From: Lasiodiplodia sp. COLG20
Taxonomy: Eukaryota; Ascomycota; Dothideomycetes; Botryosphaeriales; Botryosphaeriaceae
Direction: 5' to 3'
Assembly (NCBI GenBank): GCA_009801085.1
Contig: VNWV01000009.1
Span: forward strand, 1,106,501-1,170,500
DNA: 64,000 nucleotides
Made by a program: the position numbers and the translations under genes. Below, in pieces: positions 60,583-64,000 of the stretch; position 1 is the first letter of the stretch, and each line of letters opens with the position of its first letter. The notes beneath the pieces are model-generated. The model had not been told where the DNA came from, did no database searches, and saw only the letters and a program-made list of their open reading frames with translations.

Positions 60583-62322
60583 CTAGTACTCAGCCTCCTC
60601 GAGATCGCCCTCATCCAGCGCATCGCTGGCAACCTCCTCGTAGTCCTTCTCGAGAGCCGCGAGATCCTCACGAGCCTCGGAGAACTCACCTTCCTCCATA
60701 CCCTCACCAACGTACCAGTGGACGAAGGCACGCTTGGAGTACATGAGGTCGAACTTGTGGTCGAGACGGCTCCAAGCCTCGGCAATGGCCGTGGTGTTGG
60801 AAAGCATCGAGACGGAGCGGTCGACGGGGGCGAGCTCGCCGCCGGGGACACGCATCGGCTTCTGGTAGTTGATGCCGATCTTGAAACCGGTAGGGCACCA
60901 CTCGACAAGGTTGAACGAAGCCTTGGCCTTGAGCGCCGCGACGGCCTGGTTGCACTCGCGGGGAACGACGTCGCCACGGTACAGGAGAGCAACCGCCATG
61001 TACTTGCCGTTGCGGGGGTCGCAGACGACCATCTGGTTGTTGGGCTCGAAGCCTGCGCACGTCAGCATCCAACCCAATACACCAATTCTGCCGCCACTTA
61101 CACTGGAAGGTAAGGTCGTTGACCTTGAAGCTCTCGTGGGAGCTCTTCTGGGCCGAAATGACGGGGGCGTAGCTGATGAGCGGGTAGTGAATACGGGGGT
61201 AGGGGACCAGGTTGGTCTGGAACTCGTTCAAGTCGACGTTGAGAGCACCGTCGAAGCGCAGCGACGAGGTGATGGAGCTGACGACCTGAGCGATGAGGCG
61301 GTTGAGGTGCTCATAGCTGGGACGGGGGATGTCCAGGTTGCGACGGCAGATGTCATAGACGGCCTCGTTGTCGACGAGGAAGGTGCAGTCCGAGTTCTCG
61401 ATGGTGCTGTGGGTGGACAGAACAGCGTTGTAGGGCTCGACGACGGCGGTGGAGACACGGGGCGCCGGGTAGACAGCGAACTCGAGCTTAGACTTCTTGC
61501 CGTAGTCGGTCGAGAGACGCTCCAGGAGGAGGGCACCGAAACCAGAGCCGGTACCACCACCGAAGGAGTGGAAGATCAGGAAGCCCTGGAGGCAGGAGCA
61601 GTTGTCTGCGACATCGTCAGCTGCATTCGGCGCAATCCCATGGCGGATGACGTACCTGCGACACGGCGGACACGGTCGATGACGTTGTCAACGAGCTCCT
61701 TGCCAATGGTGTAGTGACCACGGGCATCTACATCGCGTTAGCTTCAGCTGCAACAGCGGTTGGATGCCATCGACCCACAGTTGTTGGCGGCATCCTCCTT
61801 GCCGCTGATCAGGAGCTCGGGGTGGAAGAGCTGCCTGTAGTCGCCGGTGCGGATCTCGTCAACGGGCTGGCGACGCATCAGCACATTATCCCTTGTCCTC
61901 CATCGGCAGCGTTATCCTTACAGAAGGGTCCAGGTCGACGAAGATGGAGCGAGGGACGTATTTGCCGCCGCTGGTCTCGGTGAAGAAGGTCTCGAAGGAG
62001 CCGCCCTCGGTATCAGCCTGGCTCTCAGGGTCGGAGCGACCATCGGCCTTGAGGCCGTGCTCCAGGAGGTAGCTAGCGCAGCAGTGTCAGTGGCGAAGAA
62101 GCTCGAATGGATGGAATTGGACTTCATACAGCTCCCAGGCGCTGTTGCCGAGCTGGATACCGGCCTGGCCGATGTGGATGTGGCAGACCTGCGCGTCGAG
62201 ACACGTTAGCTGGACCGCGCAGATCAGGGGAAGGCAGCTTGGCAGCGGCGGCGTAGGTGCGGGAGGCGGATTTGGGCATTGGCGAGGTCGCGTCGGGCGG
62301 GCGAACGTACTTCTCCCCTCAT
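60583..62322 (-). CDS. Alpha-tubulin
   Basis: Seven exons (62322-62311, 62188-62130, 62072-61922, 61866-61779, 61727-61656, 61605-61102, 61052-60583) encode 451 residues, the standard length. Alpha-tubulin, with beta-tubulin, forms microtubules. The start is [20 protein letters not shown] (GTP/N-site loop), then [23 protein letters not shown] in exon 6 is the tubulin signature. [17 protein letters not shown] and [18 protein letters not shown] are alpha-type. The C-terminus ends EEAEY with the terminal Tyr of alpha-tubulin. The first exon is only 12 nt (four codons), and five introns fall in the first ~145 codons, an arrangement common in fungal alpha-tubulin genes. Confidence 0.95.
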
Positions 62323-62778
62323 GATTGCTGGTGTCCGGGTATCTTAGTTGGTGGTGGGCAGGAGTAATTCAGATGCTGGGGAAGGGCAGCGGTGAGCGAA
62401 GCGGTTTTGGTGTTGACGCTGGAGCGAAATAGCGGGGCAGGCCAAAATAAAGGCGTGCATGGATGCGCTCCGCGCACCAATCACACGGCGCTCTCCGCCT
62501 GCCGCTATCCCCGTCGCGTTACCTCCCCCCAGGAACCGCCAACGACGCGCTTGTATGCCTGCACCTTTATCTTTCTCACGTTCGCACGTGCTCAAGACGA
62601 CCACATAAAATGCTGTGAAGTCCATTCGAGCTGCTGCTAGTCGAGGCTTCTATCTACTCGATATACCGTTACAAAATGCTTCGTAACCGTGCTCTCGTCC
62701 GCTGATCCTTATCTCATGTGATCATTTGCAAACGCGTCCGCCCCTTCATCTGCTGGTCCAGCCCGTTGCTCACCAGGC
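62323..62778. other. Alpha-tubulin promoter / SMP gene 3' region
   Basis: Upstream region of alpha-tubulin and 3' flank of the next minus-strand gene. No gene is seen. Confidence 0.5.
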
Positions 62779-63746
62779 CTAAGCACCATCAGCGGAGCGG
62801 TCCGTCTCTGCCGCTTTCTCCGCCTTGACAGCCGTCTCAGCCGGGGCACAAGGCTCCGCATCACCGGCACCCGCAGTCTCCTCGCACACCTTGTCCTCCT
62901 TGATCTCGACAGGCTTAGCACCATCCTCGTGCTTAGCAGCCTCACGTTGGACCTGAGCAGTAATGCTGCCCTTCTCCGTGGCACCGTGGGCGCGAGTATC
63001 GACACGACGCATCTGGACAAGGATCAGTGCTCGAGTCATGGGCATTTGAATAGGGCAGCAGCTTACCAGGGATGCATCTTCCTTGGTGATGTCTTCCGGG
63101 TGCTTCTCAAGCTTGTCCTTCATCTCCTCAGCGACGGCCTGGTAGACATTCTCACGAGCGGCAGGAGACTGCTCAGCGGCGACGATGCTCTGACGACGAC
63201 CACGAACAGCAAGCGCCGGCTTCTCGGTCGCAGAACTCTCTTGGTCCTTCGTGTCAACAGTGGGGAGCGTGGCAGCGGGAATGCTACCCTTAGGCAGCGT
63301 GTCACCGAAGACCTCGCGCTCCGCGCTCAAGACTTTCTTGATGTCTTCAGCAGTGACGCTGGCTGGATCCTCGTCGAACTTCTTCTTAGCGGCATCAGTT
63401 GCCTTGAGAAGATTCTGCTTCAGTGTTAACGGAACCCACTCAAAGACCAAGAGGGTGGTTAAGAGCTTACGGCGGCCTTGTCGTCCATCGACTGAACCTG
63501 ATCAAGGGCGCTGTCGGGGGGAGGGCGGAAGCCCAAGACCTTGTGCTCGGCGTTCTGGACGCGGGCAGCATCTTCGTCGGTAATGTGCTCAGGCTCTTCC
63601 TTCAGCTTGGCGACTCCTTCGGCAACGGTCTTCTCGAAGCTCTCGCCAAAGGGTTTGGCTTCGGCCGGAAGTGCGGGGACACTCTCCTTGGGTGTCTCAG
63701 TGGCCTCCTTGGAGACCGGAGCGGTGTTGTCGGACTGAGCGCTCAT
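62779..63746 (-). CDS. SMP-domain (LEA/seed-maturation-like) protein
   Basis: Three exons (63746-63471, 63414-63067, 63012-62779) encode 285 residues. The protein is hydrophilic and rich in Ala/Glu/Lys, with no signal or membrane span. Three related segments follow the same plan: EPEHITDEDAARVQNAEHKV, DPASVTAEDIKKVLSAEREV and HPEDITKEDASLMRRVDTRA. This matches the seed-maturation-protein (SMP) domain, known from plant LEA proteins and occurring in ascomycetes. The likely role is in desiccation or stress tolerance (inference). Introns fall just before the second repeat block and within the third repeat. It is the last gene in the window, with 254 bp of upstream sequence. Confidence 0.72.
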
Positions 63747-64000
63747 GGTTGCGGTAGTCAGGAAGTGTTGTGCTAGGTGGAGTTCAGTGCTTGATTCTGA
63801 TGTGCAGATCAAGGTCGGTGGGAGTTGTTGAAGAGGAGTAGAGGAAAGGATTGCAACTGGAGCAAATTTAATGGGGTGACGCGGTTGTGACGGAACGGCG
63901 CTGGAGGTGGAAGGCGCGATCCCACTGGAAGGTGCGCTCTCCTCTGTAGCTTCCCTCCAGTCCGCCTCACAGACTCAGAAAGCGCACCTTGCCGACAGGC

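Overview
This is nuclear DNA of a filamentous ascomycete (Pezizomycotina), probably a Dothideomycete. The evidence is genes split by short introns (about 45-140 nt) with fungal GTAAGT-like donors and CTAAC/CTGAC-like branch points, G/C-rich third codon positions, and a typical filamentous-fungal gene set: RAX2, SEC9, a class I myosin with SH3 and acidic tail, a fungal FAN1, a UDP-glucose 4,6-dehydratase and a DUF7029-type cell-wall protein. The class-level placement is inference. I found no bacterial-style operon, intact transposon, CRISPR array, rRNA or convincing tRNA.

Layout. 1-4.2 kb: a sparse end with two small unrecognised genes and a small inverted/direct repeat cluster. 4.2-12.5 kb (minus strand): RAX2, a LanC-like protein and the 8-oxoguanine glycosylase OGG1. 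13.2-19.3 kb (plus): U2AF large subunit, UDP-glucose 4,6-dehydratase and the t-SNARE SEC9. 20.2-23.6 kb (minus): exocyst SEC10, with a separate small ORF ending only 5 nt before its ATG. 23.8-24.9 kb (plus): NUS1. 26.2-33.3 kb (minus): myosin I and a Polo kinase. 33.7-35.7 kb (plus): an OPA3-like protein and an unrecognised gene. 36.8-41.6 kb: ERG10 and the U5 snRNP GTPase SNU114/CWF10, divergent. 41.6-45.9 kb: a 4.3-kb stretch with no supported gene. 45.9-52.6 kb (plus): a secreted GH16 glucanase, FAN1 and an unrecognised gene whose intron carries a run of 94 T. 53.0-63.7 kb (minus): a DUF202 membrane protein, a 1371-residue Ser-rich wall protein, alpha-tubulin and an SMP-domain (LEA-like) protein.

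How the genes relate. Many products serve polarised growth and secretion (RAX2, SEC9, SEC10, myosin I, Polo kinase, alpha-tubulin, wall proteins). Others serve splicing (U2AF, SNU114), DNA repair (OGG1, FAN1) and isoprenoid metabolism (ERG10 feeding the mevalonate pathway; NUS1 making dolichol). This is a core-genome neighbourhood, not a metabolite cluster. The most unusual items are the tightly abutting ORF-SEC10 pair, a candidate bicistronic transcript, and the possible Kex2-type processing of the 1371-residue wall protein. All multi-exon models were assembled by eye from splice consensus and reading frame. Family assignments come from recognised motifs, not database searches.
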